Source of the DNA: JAJDIA01 sp031555145
Lineage (GTDB): Bacteria; Bacteroidota; Bacteroidia; Bacteroidales; Tannerellaceae
Length of the DNA: 64,000 nt
Direction: 5' to 3'
Assembly (NCBI GenBank): GCA_031555145.1
Contig: JAVBUR010000027.1
Location: 24,882 to 88,881 of the forward strand
Positions within the stretch are counted from its first letter, which is position 1; the number at the start of each line of letters is the position of its first letter. Shown in pieces: positions 17,813 to 27,152 of this stretch. A program made the translations under genes and the position numbers. The notes under the pieces were generated by a model, which did not search any database, was not told the origin of the DNA, and saw only the letters and a program-made list of their open reading frames with translations.

Positions 17813-18430
17813 CTATTTCAGTGCTTCGGCGAAAGAAGCGAACATACACGCCCAGGAAGTGGCACCGCTGTCGGCATAACCGATAGAGCGTTCGCCATAA
17901 TTGCGGGCGCGACCAAAGTTAGCCTTCATCGGTACGGTTGCTTCGGCTCCCTGTTGGGCTGCATCAGCACCTGCCTGGAGGATAACGGCGATATCGTCGG
18001 ATGTACAGGCGTCCATTGCTTCCACGGCGGGAATAAGGGCGTCCATCATTGTCTTATCACCTTTCTGTGCTTTGGTCTGTTGCTTTACGTTAGCCAAACC
18101 ACCGGCAAACATGGCCTTAACGGCGGCGGCATCCAGTTCGGTTCCTGCGGTATGGTCGCTCATTCCCAGGAAGAAAGCGCCCAACAGCGTACTGGTGGAA
18201 CCGCTTACTTCGAGCATTACGCCCATACCCATATCACCCAGCATGGTTTTGAATTCCGTACCGGCAGCAGCCATACGTGTGATGGCGCTGAAAGCGGTAA
18301 CGATAGCCGTGCCGTGGTCGCCGTCGCCGATTACAGCGTCGAGCTTTGAGAACTCGTCCTCACGCGCTTTGATGCGCGTGAGGGCGTTGTTCAGCATGGC
18401 CTTAAAGGCCTCTCTAGTCAGTTGTGTCAT
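17813..18430 (-). CDS. dhaL: dihydroxyacetone-kinase nucleotide-binding subunit DhaL
   Basis: About 205 residues from the ATG at 18430, which directly follows the dhaK stop (TAACATG); an upstream in-frame start at 18514 lies inside dhaK and is unlikely. The eight-helix DhaL fold shows its metal/nucleotide motif DAVIGDGDHGTA and a second conserved patch MGVMLEVSGSTSTLLGAFF. DhaL donates phosphate to the ketone held by DhaK. No PTS-type DhaM gene lies nearby, so ATP use is expected, as in other bacteria without PTS. The substrate could be dihydroxyacetone, erythrulose or another small ketose. Confidence 0.92.
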   Translation of the reverse strand: MTQLTREAFKAMLNNALTRIKAREDEFSKLDAVIGDGDHGTAIVTAFSAITRMAAAGTEFKTMLGDMGMGVMLEVSGSTSTLLGAFFLGMSDHTAGTELDAAAVKAMFAGGLANVKQQTKAQKGDKTMMDALIPAVEAMDACTSDDIAVILQAGADAAQQGAEATVPMKANFGRARNYGERSIGYADSGATSWACMFASFAEALK

Positions 18431-18431
18431 G

Positions 18432-19448
18432 TTATTTACCGATCGTTGTCCAATAAGGGGCATTCGCTTGTTTATCGTTGAGATATACCACATGGTCGTC
18501 GTCGAGGATGGCAAGCATCATCTGGAAGCCGTGTTGTTCCTGTACGGTCAGGATTTCCTGTACGCGTGAAGAAGCGACTTTCATGCCGCGGCCTTCGAGT
18601 ACCTTATAAGCCTGGCGGAATACGATATTGAGCTCCATCAGTGTGGTAGCACCTACACCGTTGATGATGAGCATCATCTTGTCGCCGGCTTTCGGTTGAA
18701 GTTTCTTGCAAAGCTGGTCTACCATCAGGGTGGCTGTTTCGTCAGCAGAGACCAACGGGCGTTGACCGCCACCGCCTTCGCCATGTTGACCCATACCGAT
18801 CTCCATAATGCCTTCGGGCAGGTCGCTGATGGTGGCATTGTTCTGCGGATGAGTACATTTACCCATGGCAACAGCCAATGTAGCGATGTTATTATTGAAG
18901 CGTTCGCCGATCTCGATCAGTTCGTCGATTGATTTGCCTTCTTCAGCAGCGGCACCAATGATCTTGATCAGGGGCACGCAACCGGCCAGACCGCGACGGT
19001 CGTCGTCGGGTGTATCCAACCCTGAGCTGATATCATCATGTGTCATGATACTCTTTACAGAGATACCGGCACGGGCGGCCAACTGCATGGCCATGTTGGC
19101 GCTCATGATGTCGCCTGCGTGATTCAGTACCACCAACAGGATACCGGCTTCACGCTTCATCAGTTGCAATCCCTGGAACAAACGCTGTGCACCCGGTGCT
19201 GCGAAGATATCGCCTACTACGGAGCAGTCTAACATACCTTCACCTACGAAGCCGCTCAATGCGGGCTCATGACCGGAACCACCCAGGGTTACGATGGCTA
19301 CTTTGTCTTCACTTTTCGGATTAGCGCGTACGATAATGTTTTCACCGCCCAGTTTCACCTGGTTCGGGTAAGCCAATGTGTATCCTTCCAACAGTTCGGG
19401 AGTTACCTCCATCGGGTCGTTGATAAATTTTGTCTTTACTTCTGACAT
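18432..19448 (-). CDS. dhaK: dihydroxyacetone-kinase substrate-binding subunit DhaK
   Basis: A 338-residue DhaK subunit. Typical elements are VTLGGSGHEPALSGFVGEGM, VVGDIFAAPG, LLVVLNHAGDIMSAN and the region MGQHGEGGGG that carries the substrate-binding histidine (DhaK holds its ketone as a hemiaminal with this His). It is followed by dhaL after a single base, so the two form one kinase. Within the cluster the kinase precedes the LsrF-like enzyme, suggesting a phosphorylate-then-cleave route in the cytoplasm. Confidence 0.93.
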   Translation of the reverse strand: MSEVKTKFINDPMEVTPELLEGYTLAYPNQVKLGGENIIVRANPKSEDKVAIVTLGGSGHEPALSGFVGEGMLDCSVVGDIFAAPGAQRLFQGLQLMKREAGILLVVLNHAGDIMSANMAMQLAARAGISVKSIMTHDDISSGLDTPDDDRRGLAGCVPLIKIIGAAAEEGKSIDELIEIGERFNNNIATLAVAMGKCTHPQNNATISDLPEGIMEIGMGQHGEGGGGQRPLVSADETATLMVDQLCKKLQPKAGDKMMLIINGVGATTLMELNIVFRQAYKVLEGRGMKVASSRVQEILTVQEQHGFQMMLAILDDDHVVYLNDKQANAPYWTTIGK

Positions 19449-19486
19449 AGTTTTGTCCTCCTTTTGTGTATTGTTATTAGTTCAGT

Positions 19487-19801
19487 TTATTTTATTTCCA
19501 TAATTTCTACAGCGATTCCTTCTTCTTCGATGAAAGCGATCGTGAGGTGCTCGTCACATACTGTGATCGGGAAAATCACTTTCTTTCCTTCCAGTTCGGC
19601 GTGGATATCGGGCACTACATAAGCCAGGTGAGTCTCTGTCTGCACCAGTTCGGGCATGCAGCTCCCCGGTTCGAACTTCAGCCACTCGATGTTGTTCGGG
19701 CTCTTGCTGATGTCTGTCAACCAAACACTCAGGCCTTCATTGTACATAGCGCCTTCTTTCTTCTCGTTGGTAATGATACCGATGTGATGTAATGTTCTCA
19801 T
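19487..19801 (-). CDS. VOC (glyoxalase)-fold protein
   Basis: A 104-residue small cytoplasmic protein with the vicinal-oxygen-chelate plan: HHIGI at residues 5-9, ETHLAYVV with His58, and the C-terminal VEIMEI with Glu99/Glu102, which together give the usual His/His/Glu metal set. VOC proteins catalyse isomerisation, lyase or epimerase steps on alpha-hydroxyketones and similar groups. It precedes dhaK by 38 bp. By position it could act on the ketone substrate before or after phosphorylation, in the place LsrG takes in the AI-2 pathway; that is inference. Confidence 0.65.
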   Translation of the reverse strand: MRTLHHIGIITNEKKEGAMYNEGLSVWLTDISKSPNNIEWLKFEPGSCMPELVQTETHLAYVVPDIHAELEGKKVIFPITVCDEHLTIAFIEEEGIAVEIMEIK

Positions 19802-19825
19802 GATCTTACGGTTTAAAGTGAATAA

Positions 19826-22246
19826 TTATGATTGTTTATGATATTTCATTCGGGAATAGACAGCCAGTGCGACGATGACTCCGGCAGCTATATATAAATA
19901 GGTAAAGATACCACTTACGTCGTCGTTCTGTCCGTAGGAGTGCATCCCACTCAGGAAGTAGTTGACGCCGAAATAGGTCATCAATACGGTGGCGAAGGAA
20001 AGGACAGCCATAAGGTTGAACAGCCAGGGATTATCCCACTTCTTCACCAGACGCAGGTGCAGGGTGATGGCGTACACAACCACGGTGATCAGCGCCCAGG
20101 TTTCTTTCGGGTCCCATCCCCAGTAACGGCCCCATGATTCATTGGCCCAGACGGCACCGAGGAAGGTTCCGATCGTCATCAGCGCCAGACCGACGATCAT
20201 TGCCATTTCGTTGACGATACTCAGTTCACGCATCCGGGCATACAGCATTGTTTCATTTTTAGGTGAAGTAAAGGAGATCATTCCCAGGTTGGTCAGCCCG
20301 ATCAGACAGCAGATACCAAAGAAGCCATAAGCGGCCATGATCACCGAAACGTGGAACATAAGCCAGGGTGATTTCAGTACCGGCACCAGCGGGTTGATTT
20401 GCGGATCCATCCAGCTTAATCCGGAGACAAAGAGGATGATACCACTAAAGAGCGTAGCCAATGCAAATGTGATCGTGCTTTTGCGTACAAATAGCAGACC
20501 GGCAAACACCGTAGCCCAGGCCACATAGACCATTGTTTCGTACGAATTACTCCACGGAGCATAACCGGCGATATACCAGCGCATCCCCATACCGAGCATA
20601 TGGAAATGGAAGACAATCAGCACACAGATTCCAAGCAACCAGACAGTATACTTCATCCACTTCCGTTCATTGAACATACCGGTAAAAGCCAGGATAAGCA
20701 GCAGGCCACCAAGACTCAGGTAACCGATCTTACACCAACGGAACACATCCATACGATTGTATTTCAATTCGGTTTCGATGCGTTTGGGGCTGATATCGAG
20801 CGTTTTGTTTTTTGCATTCTGATAGGTGTGGATCATGCCGATGACTTCATCAGGTTTTGCCCAGTTACTGCTTTGCATCGATGCCTGTACTTCGCCGATA
20901 TACCATTCCATAATGCGGGAGACGAACAGCGAATCCTGTCCGGTAAATACCGACAGGTCATCGCCCGGCGCATACCAGGTATGGTTAGGGTCATTGGCAT
21001 CAGGGAAAAGGTTCAGCATCTGGTGGTTGAACAACTGGTGCAGGATATTGACCTGTTCGTCCAGTTTAAAAAGGTCTTTGTCGAACTTCGTGCGTTGGGC
21101 GGGCATCCGATGGTAGGCTTCTTCAAGCCGTGCCTGTAATTTATACTCGCCTTGTTCATCGAACACTTCAACATAAGCACACTCATCTTTAGACAGGCTA
21201 TAAAAGGAGGCAATATCTTCGTTCGGGAGGGAGATAAAGGGGACGCGCATCCACATATCGGGCAACGCCAACAGGCTGATCAGGAACTGATCCGAGTTGA
21301 GCGTACCGATAGTGGGCGACTTATGCAGTTTACGTAGTATTTCTGATGAAAAGGTGTTGACCGGCACCATGCGGCCGTTGGATAACTGAATGGGTAGTGC
21401 GCCGAAGTTTGCGGCGTGTGTGGCAGGTACGGCATACCGTTCGATCGCATCCAGTACGGGCGAAGCGGCAGGCGAAACAGCGTTTATGGTAAGAGAGGAA
21501 AGTAAAACAAACAAGACGGTGGCCGCTTTCCGCAATTCCTTCAACCGCCGGCTGAGGAAACGGAAACGTCCGTGTTTATCGAAGAGGCCGAAGATAAAGC
21601 CCAAGGCCATCAACAGGTATCCGGCATAGGTGATGGTACGTCCGGCCACGTCTTTGTTGACGGAGAGGACGGTGCCCTGCTCATCTTTATCATACGAAGC
21701 CTGAAAGAGGCGGTAGCCTTTGATGTCGAGGACATTATTCATATACACCCGTTCATGCCGGGTTTGCCCGTCTACATGGACTAACAGTTCGCTCTCATAG
21801 GAAGAGGGACTGGAGGAACCGGGATAACGGGTCAGGGTAAACTTCACCAGTTCCACCTGGAAGGGGAGCGTGTGAAAGGTTGTTTCTTTCGAAGTGCGTA
21901 TGGCCATACGATCGGTCGTCTCGCCTTCGCGGATGTGCAGGATGCCTTCTTCGCTAAAAAGATGAGAGGTCATGGCGCCTGCGAGGATAATAACAAAAGA
22001 AGCGTGCAACAGGATCATACCCCACTTGTGTTGCCGGATCAGTCCGTGATGGTATACGGCAGCAAGGAAGTTTACGATCAGCAGGAATTGTAACAGGATG
22101 AATACGGGCGAATAGTAAATCATCGCCTTAGCGGCTTCCGTACCATGGTACTTTTCAAGGAAAGTAGCCAGTGCCAGACCGACGGCGTAGATGACCAGCA
22201 GGATGATGGTCGTCAGGTAGGAGGAAAGGATTCGCTCGAGTTTCAT
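19826..22246 (-). CDS. ccsBA: cytochrome c assembly protein CcsBA (ResB-CcsA fusion)
   Basis: An 806-residue System II cytochrome-c synthase. The N-terminal half is ResB-like with four membrane segments (IILLVIYAVGLALATFLEKYHG, ILLHASFVIILAGAM) and a large periplasmic domain. The C-terminal half is CcsA with multiple membrane segments and the heme-binding WWD block at residues ~700-718 (WANESWGRYWGWDPKETW). It exports heme and attaches it to CxxCH motifs. The two CxxCH proteins of this cluster (22362-26360 and 28259-30040) are its likely clients. No nrfHA pair is present in the window, so this copy appears dedicated to the cluster. Confidence 0.92.
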   Translation of the reverse strand: MKLERILSSYLTTIILLVIYAVGLALATFLEKYHGTEAAKAMIYYSPVFILLQFLLIVNFLAAVYHHGLIRQHKWGMILLHASFVIILAGAMTSHLFSEEGILHIREGETTDRMAIRTSKETTFHTLPFQVELVKFTLTRYPGSSSPSSYESELLVHVDGQTRHERVYMNNVLDIKGYRLFQASYDKDEQGTVLSVNKDVAGRTITYAGYLLMALGFIFGLFDKHGRFRFLSRRLKELRKAATVLFVLLSSLTINAVSPAASPVLDAIERYAVPATHAANFGALPIQLSNGRMVPVNTFSSEILRKLHKSPTIGTLNSDQFLISLLALPDMWMRVPFISLPNEDIASFYSLSKDECAYVEVFDEQGEYKLQARLEEAYHRMPAQRTKFDKDLFKLDEQVNILHQLFNHQMLNLFPDANDPNHTWYAPGDDLSVFTGQDSLFVSRIMEWYIGEVQASMQSSNWAKPDEVIGMIHTYQNAKNKTLDISPKRIETELKYNRMDVFRWCKIGYLSLGGLLLILAFTGMFNERKWMKYTVWLLGICVLIVFHFHMLGMGMRWYIAGYAPWSNSYETMVYVAWATVFAGLLFVRKSTITFALATLFSGIILFVSGLSWMDPQINPLVPVLKSPWLMFHVSVIMAAYGFFGICCLIGLTNLGMISFTSPKNETMLYARMRELSIVNEMAMIVGLALMTIGTFLGAVWANESWGRYWGWDPKETWALITVVVYAITLHLRLVKKWDNPWLFNLMAVLSFATVLMTYFGVNYFLSGMHSYGQNDDVSGIFTYLYIAAGVIVALAVYSRMKYHKQS

Positions 22247-22255
22247 AGAATCAAA

Positions 22256-22359
22256 TTAATGATTAATGATTAGTGATTAACGATTAATGGAGGCACCCAC
22301 AAGGGGCGCCCACTTTTCCATTAATCATTAATCATTAATCGTTAATCACTTATCATTAA
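22256..22359. repeat. AT-rich inverted repeat with inner GC stem
   Basis: Arms built of ATTAATG units, 22256-22290 and 22318-22359, are mutually inverted; the right arm carries two more units. Inside, GGCACCC pairs with GGGCGCC through one G-U on the minus-strand RNA, followed by other loop bases. It fills the 115-bp gap between the 1332-residue cytochrome gene and ccsBA, and could set relative expression or act as a partial terminator. A similar TTAATCATTAATCGTTAATCA motif occurs at 8711-8740. Confidence 0.6.
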
Positions 22360-22361
22360 AA

Positions 22362-25300
22362 TTAGTCTTCAATCACAACACGGAAGCCTACGTTGAATAC
22401 GCGCTGCCAGGGGTAATAAGCCTTGCGGGCGTATGCGGTAGAGAACTTCGGACGTTCGGTCCAGGAACCGCCACGGGCCACCTTATACTCGGAAGTTACT
22501 TTAGACTTCTCGGTATACGGGTAAGATACGTAGTCGGAACGAGTCCATTCGGCGATGTTACCGTGCATGCTGTACAAACCAAAGGCGTTCTTTTCAAACT
22601 TCTTCGAGTCTGTCTGGATCATGTAGCCATCGTTAACAGCTTCTGCTTTAGGTAGATAACTGTAGTACGGATACCAGAAGGCGTTATGAGACATCGGCTG
22701 CGGGTCGATACCGCTCACGGCGAAGTTGGTGGTGGTGGCATCAGCCAGGTTTTCCATCTTACCGAAGTCAGCATTCATATTACCGTACCAGAAAGGTTCG
22801 TCGCTACCGGCGCGGCAAGCCCATTCCCACTGTGCTTCGGTGGGGAGGGTGATCTTAAGGCCGGTCTTTTCGCTCAGTTTCTGACACCAATCCATCGCAT
22901 CTTCGTAGCTCACACGGATCACAGGCTGATACGACAAGTTGGCTTCGTAGCCGGGACGAGTGTGGTCTTTCCACAACTGGTCTACATAACGGCTATCGTG
23001 TTCAGGACAAAGTACACCATACTGTTCGTTGGTCACTTCTACTTCAGCCATCCAGAACGACTTAGCGATCTTTACCTTCGATACGGGACGTACGTCGGCT
23101 TCGCCCTGGGTACTACCCATTACGAACTGACCGGCGGGTACGCGTACGAATGTCATCTTGATACCCGGAGCGAGCGTTACTTCCTTACGGGTCTCTGTTT
23201 CCTTGGCCAGCATCTCCTTGATGTCGTCGGCAGTCATCGGCCAACCTTTAAGGGTTACTTCTTTCACCTTTTCGGGAGCTTTCTGTGCGGGACGTTCGGG
23301 AGTGATTTCGCCTTTACCTTTGAGGTAGGCGGCATAATCTTCGATTTCCTTCTGCCAATCTACACCGGCACCATTACCATATTTATTGGTCAATTCAATA
23401 CGGCGAGCGATCTGGTCATATCCTTTATAGGGGAAGTTCTCGATCTTATTGGCATTGAAGAAACCTTTATCCGGTGCATTGTAGTCGATCCAGTTGTAAA
23501 GGGTCTTCCACTCAGTGTCAGTTAACTGCACATTGAAGTGGCCTTTCTTCAGGATACGTACCAATTCACTGGTATTGGCATGGTATTCATACGGTTGGAG
23601 TACAGGCATATCAGCTTCCGGTCCCTGACGGTGGATGTAGGGATGGATGTTGAGGTAAGCCGTACCGTATCCGCGTTTGTCTTTCGTACCGCCACGCAGG
23701 TCGAACGCTTTTCCTTCACCATTATGGCAAGCGATACAGGCGCGGTCGAGGATGGGCTGCATTTCCAGGTCGAACGTAAACGAACGAACACCACCTTCGG
23801 GAAGCGTCAGTTTCACCGGTGCTTTCTGCGAAGCGATTACACGTTTCGGGATGGCGATCTGGTTCTGATCTTCGTGACAACCTACGCAAGACACCACTTC
23901 ACCCGGCTGTCCGGTGAACCAGCTACGCATCCACTGGATGGCGGCTCCGTTCTCGTCAAGCGGTTGGATGGATATCGGTGTGTTAGCCGGCACCTTAAAG
24001 ATAACGGATCCGTCTTCTTCAACGGGCACTGTACCGAGGAGGCGCTTGATGTCCCAACCGCTCTGGATACCTTGCCAGTTGTGGTCGGAAACTGTTTTCA
24101 CGTACGCATATTCATAAGCGTGCAGACGCAATTCTTTCACCGTTCCGCGGGGTACACCACGCAGGCCTTCGCCTTCGTAGATATCCTGGATAAATACGGT
24201 AGCTTCCTTATCGTTCAGGTTCACGCGGTCAGGAATAGAGGGCGGTGTAGTGGTCTTGCGAACAAGGATAGGGCTGATATAGCCTTCACCTTCGATTTTC
24301 TGCAGACAAGTTACGTTATCAAATACGTCCACCAGATACAATCCCCACAAATCCTGCGGATCAAGTTTAGCCGCTACGAGGTAGTACTTGTCATTGATCG
24401 GGGTCGGTTTGATAAACTGTGGCCATACGTCGTTGACCAGTTCGTCTTTTACCAATTCAACGATCGGACGGTTGCGATACGGGATTTCCTGTACCATACC
24501 GGCAACTCCCTTACGGGCTTTGGTCGGATCGAAGATGATCAGACGGCCGGAACGGGCAATACCGTGGTGACCGGAAATGATTCCCACAAAAGCCGATGCA
24601 TGTCCCGGTAACGGTTGTACGTCGAACGTACTGTTCGGGAACATGGCCCCACTACCGAAGAGCGCTTTATTTTCCGTCGCATCGGGATTCATATGCATGA
24701 TCATGCGGGAATAGTAGTGCGTAAGGTCGGTATATTCCCAACGGGTATACATCACGCGGCCATTGTTCATGATCACCGGATTCCAGTTGGCATCCTGGTC
24801 GAACGTAAGGCGGCGCATGTTTTTATCCTTCGGGTTATAGAGTACCATATTACCTACGGGGTCATCACCGCTTACGCAGGGTACACCCTGATAACCAATA
24901 TTGGAGTTGGCGATGATCCGTCCGTCGGGCAGCCAAGTACCATCATAAAATTCCAGATCAGGTTCCAACATGTCCATCATCGGATGGGCCTCTGTTCCGT
25001 CCAGATTTACTTCAAACAGGTTCCAACGTTTGTCGGGCATCAGCGAGGTGAACATGACGCGTTTGCCGTCCCAATGCAGCTTAAGGTCGGCAATAGAAGC
25101 CGTATTTTCAGCTTCATATACCGTACGCATCTGTACCGGACCACGCAAGTTACTCAACTCAACAATCTCCGCATTAAAGCCGGAACGACGGGCAGACTCC
25201 TGGTTACTCCAGTTATTCGCCTGTGTTCCCAATTGGGGAGCCATTGCCTTACGGGCGTTTTCACCCAGGGTATAGCGGGCGGCTACAATCTTATCGCCAT

Positions 25301-26360
25301 CCAGGAACGGATTGGCCAATAAGATCGTACGCTTATTCTGCAATGCCTTTTCGGCGTTTGCCAAAGCGGCTTCTTCACCCGTATACATATCGGCAAAGCC
25401 TTTCTTCACCTGCTGTTCCAATTCATTCAACACCGGTTGGTATGTTGCCACATCGAATCCTTTGATTTTCGACATATCAGCAAAAGCCAAGCGGATAGCT
25501 TCCATGTTTAACCAAGCCAAATCGCTTTGGATCGTGGACACACGTGACGCTTTTTCAAATAATTCCAGGTAAGCACGAATCTGTTTATTTACATCTTTTT
25601 CAGTAGCAATCTGTTCGACTGCTTTGGTAAAATAAGCTTTGTTTTCGAACTGAGAGGCTATTTGTTCAACCGCTTTTCTTTCTGCCGAAGCATCGGGAGT
25701 AGCCAGCCAATTTTCCATAGCATCCACATAAGCGGCAAAAACGCCTATTTCTTTCGGATAAGTCTTCAACAGTTTCGCGGCTTCTTCCCGCGGGTAAATC
25801 CCCTGAATACGGAAATAAACACTCCCGACAAGCGACACATCACAAATACCAACTTCGGCTTCAAAGCGTTCATATTGGTTATTGATATCAAAGACCATTA
25901 CTCCATCGGCATGGCAGATCACCGTTTGCTCATAGCTCTTGCCTCCAATCGTCATCGGATTACCATTCAGGTCCGAATTCTTGCGAAGAACAGCTCCTCC
26001 CCCGGCTCGCCAATAGGACGGTTCCAGTTCGTTCAACCAGACAGACGTTCCATCGGCTTTGATCAGACGGGCATTGGCCCACGTACCCCAGTCCCAGTCA
26101 TTTCCATCCGGGCCTGAAGAGGTGATCAACACCAGTTTATTCAGTCCCTTCAGGTTCGCTGATATCGGGGCAGCCGGCTGCTTGGCTTTCATCCAGGCCG
26201 ACTCCACCGGCTGTGCCAGCGATTTCGCCATAGACTCACGCAATTCCGTTTTTTGTTTGACAATGGCATCAATCCAGGTTGCAGGGGCTGGCTGCTTCTT
26301 TTGTGCAGAAACAGTCAACGACAACGCAACCAAAAGTGATGCTACAATTGAGTACTTCAT
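22362..26360 (-). CDS. exported multidomain di-heme protein: NPCBM-like / TolB-like propeller / HZS-alpha-like cytochrome / sulfatase-modifying-factor (FGE) domain
   Basis: A 1332-residue exported protein (signal peptide ending near SAQ, residue 20). Residues ~60-190 resemble an NPCBM-type sugar-binding domain (LVLITSSGPDGNDWDWGTWA, GKSYEQTVICHADG). Residues ~200-350 are helical. Residues ~420-700 form a TolB/WD40-like propeller (WDGKRVMFTSLMPDKRWNLF). Residues ~700-960 resemble the hydrazine-synthase-alpha-like cytochrome module, with two heme sites, CVGCH (825-829) and CIACH (875-879). Residues ~1060-1332 are an FGE-sulfatase/SUMF1-type domain (VRVPAGQFVMGS, LPTEAQWEWACRAG, GLYSMHGNIAEWT, VARGGSWTERP, VGFRVVIED). 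I know of no characterised protein with this order. It likely binds a glycan-like ligand and performs electron transfer or oxidation at the cell envelope. Confidence 0.85.
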   Translation of the reverse strand: MKYSIVASLLVALSLTVSAQKKQPAPATWIDAIVKQKTELRESMAKSLAQPVESAWMKAKQPAAPISANLKGLNKLVLITSSGPDGNDWDWGTWANARLIKADGTSVWLNELEPSYWRAGGGAVLRKNSDLNGNPMTIGGKSYEQTVICHADGVMVFDINNQYERFEAEVGICDVSLVGSVYFRIQGIYPREEAAKLLKTYPKEIGVFAAYVDAMENWLATPDASAERKAVEQIASQFENKAYFTKAVEQIATEKDVNKQIRAYLELFEKASRVSTIQSDLAWLNMEAIRLAFADMSKIKGFDVATYQPVLNELEQQVKKGFADMYTGEEAALANAEKALQNKRTILLANPFLDGDKIVAARYTLGENARKAMAPQLGTQANNWSNQESARRSGFNAEIVELSNLRGPVQMRTVYEAENTASIADLKLHWDGKRVMFTSLMPDKRWNLFEVNLDGTEAHPMMDMLEPDLEFYDGTWLPDGRIIANSNIGYQGVPCVSGDDPVGNMVLYNPKDKNMRRLTFDQDANWNPVIMNNGRVMYTRWEYTDLTHYYSRMIMHMNPDATENKALFGSGAMFPNSTFDVQPLPGHASAFVGIISGHHGIARSGRLIIFDPTKARKGVAGMVQEIPYRNRPIVELVKDELVNDVWPQFIKPTPINDKYYLVAAKLDPQDLWGLYLVDVFDNVTCLQKIEGEGYISPILVRKTTTPPSIPDRVNLNDKEATVFIQDIYEGEGLRGVPRGTVKELRLHAYEYAYVKTVSDHNWQGIQSGWDIKRLLGTVPVEEDGSVIFKVPANTPISIQPLDENGAAIQWMRSWFTGQPGEVVSCVGCHEDQNQIAIPKRVIASQKAPVKLTLPEGGVRSFTFDLEMQPILDRACIACHNGEGKAFDLRGGTKDKRGYGTAYLNIHPYIHRQGPEADMPVLQPYEYHANTSELVRILKKGHFNVQLTDTEWKTLYNWIDYNAPDKGFFNANKIENFPYKGYDQIARRIELTNKYGNGAGVDWQKEIEDYAAYLKGKGEITPERPAQKAPEKVKEVTLKGWPMTADDIKEMLAKETETRKEVTLAPGIKMTFVRVPAGQFVMGSTQGEADVRPVSKVKIAKSFWMAEVEVTNEQYGVLCPEHDSRYVDQLWKDHTRPGYEANLSYQPVIRVSYEDAMDWCQKLSEKTGLKITLPTEAQWEWACRAGSDEPFWYGNMNADFGKMENLADATTTNFAVSGIDPQPMSHNAFWYPYYSYLPKAEAVNDGYMIQTDSKKFEKNAFGLYSMHGNIAEWTRSDYVSYPYTEKSKVTSEYKVARGGSWTERPKFSTAYARKAYYPWQRVFNVGFRVVIED

Positions 26361-26399
26361 GTTCTTTCAGATTAACAATGATTAATGATAATCCTGGAA

Positions 26400-27116
26400 T
26401 TATAAAGAAGCTTTCGGATTGGTAAAGCGCAATCCGGCTCCATCATGATAGCTTGCCCACTCGTCCACGATAGCGCCTTCCGGTCCGGCCATCAGGAAGT
26501 GGAATGATTCTGATTTCTTCAGGTGAACTACTTCACCTACCTGCTGTACCACAAAGCATTTGCTTTTCACCGGGCCATGACCTGCGGGGATAGCCGGAGC
26601 ATTCGGGGTAGCATCACCGATTTCGGAAAAGTTGTAGCACCAGCCTTTGGTTACCATCCACGATTCGAACTTGGCAGGATAGGCCGTCTTCACGTGTGCA
26701 TGTTCGGGGATCATCTGCCCCGGCAACAGATAGATGGCATGTGCGAAATAGTTATGTTCAGCATCGTTCACCCAGAAGATACCGGCCATACCTACATTTT
26801 CAAAATCGCCCAATCCGAATTCAGCGACCCACATATCCTTTTCCATCAGCGGAGTGTAGGGAACGCCATAGAACTCAAACATTTCCAAATAAGCCTTCTT
26901 GGCTACATCTTCATTGAACTTACCGTCTGTGTAGAAGTCGGCGTTCGTGTACTTTTTCTGAAATTTCATTTCTTTCTTATTATTACTGTTTTCACATTTC
27001 GCAGCATCAGCGCAGCAAGCATCGGCTGTTTTGTCGGCCGTTTTCGCATTACAGGCAACCAGGGAAACAACCAGCAACCCCAGTGACATAGACTTCACAA
27101 GTACATTTGTCTTCAT
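26400..27116 (-). CDS. exported cupin lipoprotein, D-lyxose-isomerase-like
   Basis: A 238-residue lipoprotein (signal SLGLLVVSLVAC, lipid Cys near residue 22). A low-complexity linker rich in K, A and C (CCADAAKCENSNNKKE) precedes a single cupin barrel. Metal-site motifs are PEHAHVKTAYPAKFESW (His, His, then Glu) and FHFLMAGPEGAIVDEWASYH, close to the HWFQAGPEGAVV-type block of cupin D-lyxose isomerases. Those isomerases are cytoplasmic, so a lipidated relative is unusual. It follows the RidA-like gene by 36 bp and could isomerise or bind a free sugar in the periplasm. Function is inferred from fold only. Confidence 0.65.
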   Translation of the reverse strand: MKTNVLVKSMSLGLLVVSLVACNAKTADKTADACCADAAKCENSNNKKEMKFQKKYTNADFYTDGKFNEDVAKKAYLEMFEFYGVPYTPLMEKDMWVAEFGLGDFENVGMAGIFWVNDAEHNYFAHAIYLLPGQMIPEHAHVKTAYPAKFESWMVTKGWCYNFSEIGDATPNAPAIPAGHGPVKSKCFVVQQVGEVVHLKKSESFHFLMAGPEGAIVDEWASYHDGAGLRFTNPKASL

Positions 27117-27152
27117 AATCTTCTTAATTTGTGTTTTACTTCTATTTCATTT

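Noticed and set aside
17813..18514. Longer DhaL start at 18514
   Set aside because: It would overlap dhaK by 83 bp; the ATG at 18430 directly follows the dhaK stop and begins the conserved domain.
23538..24611. Long plus-strand frame (357 codons) opposite the multidomain cytochrome gene
   Set aside because: The opposite strand has signal peptide, heme motifs and FGE domain; the plus frame shows none.
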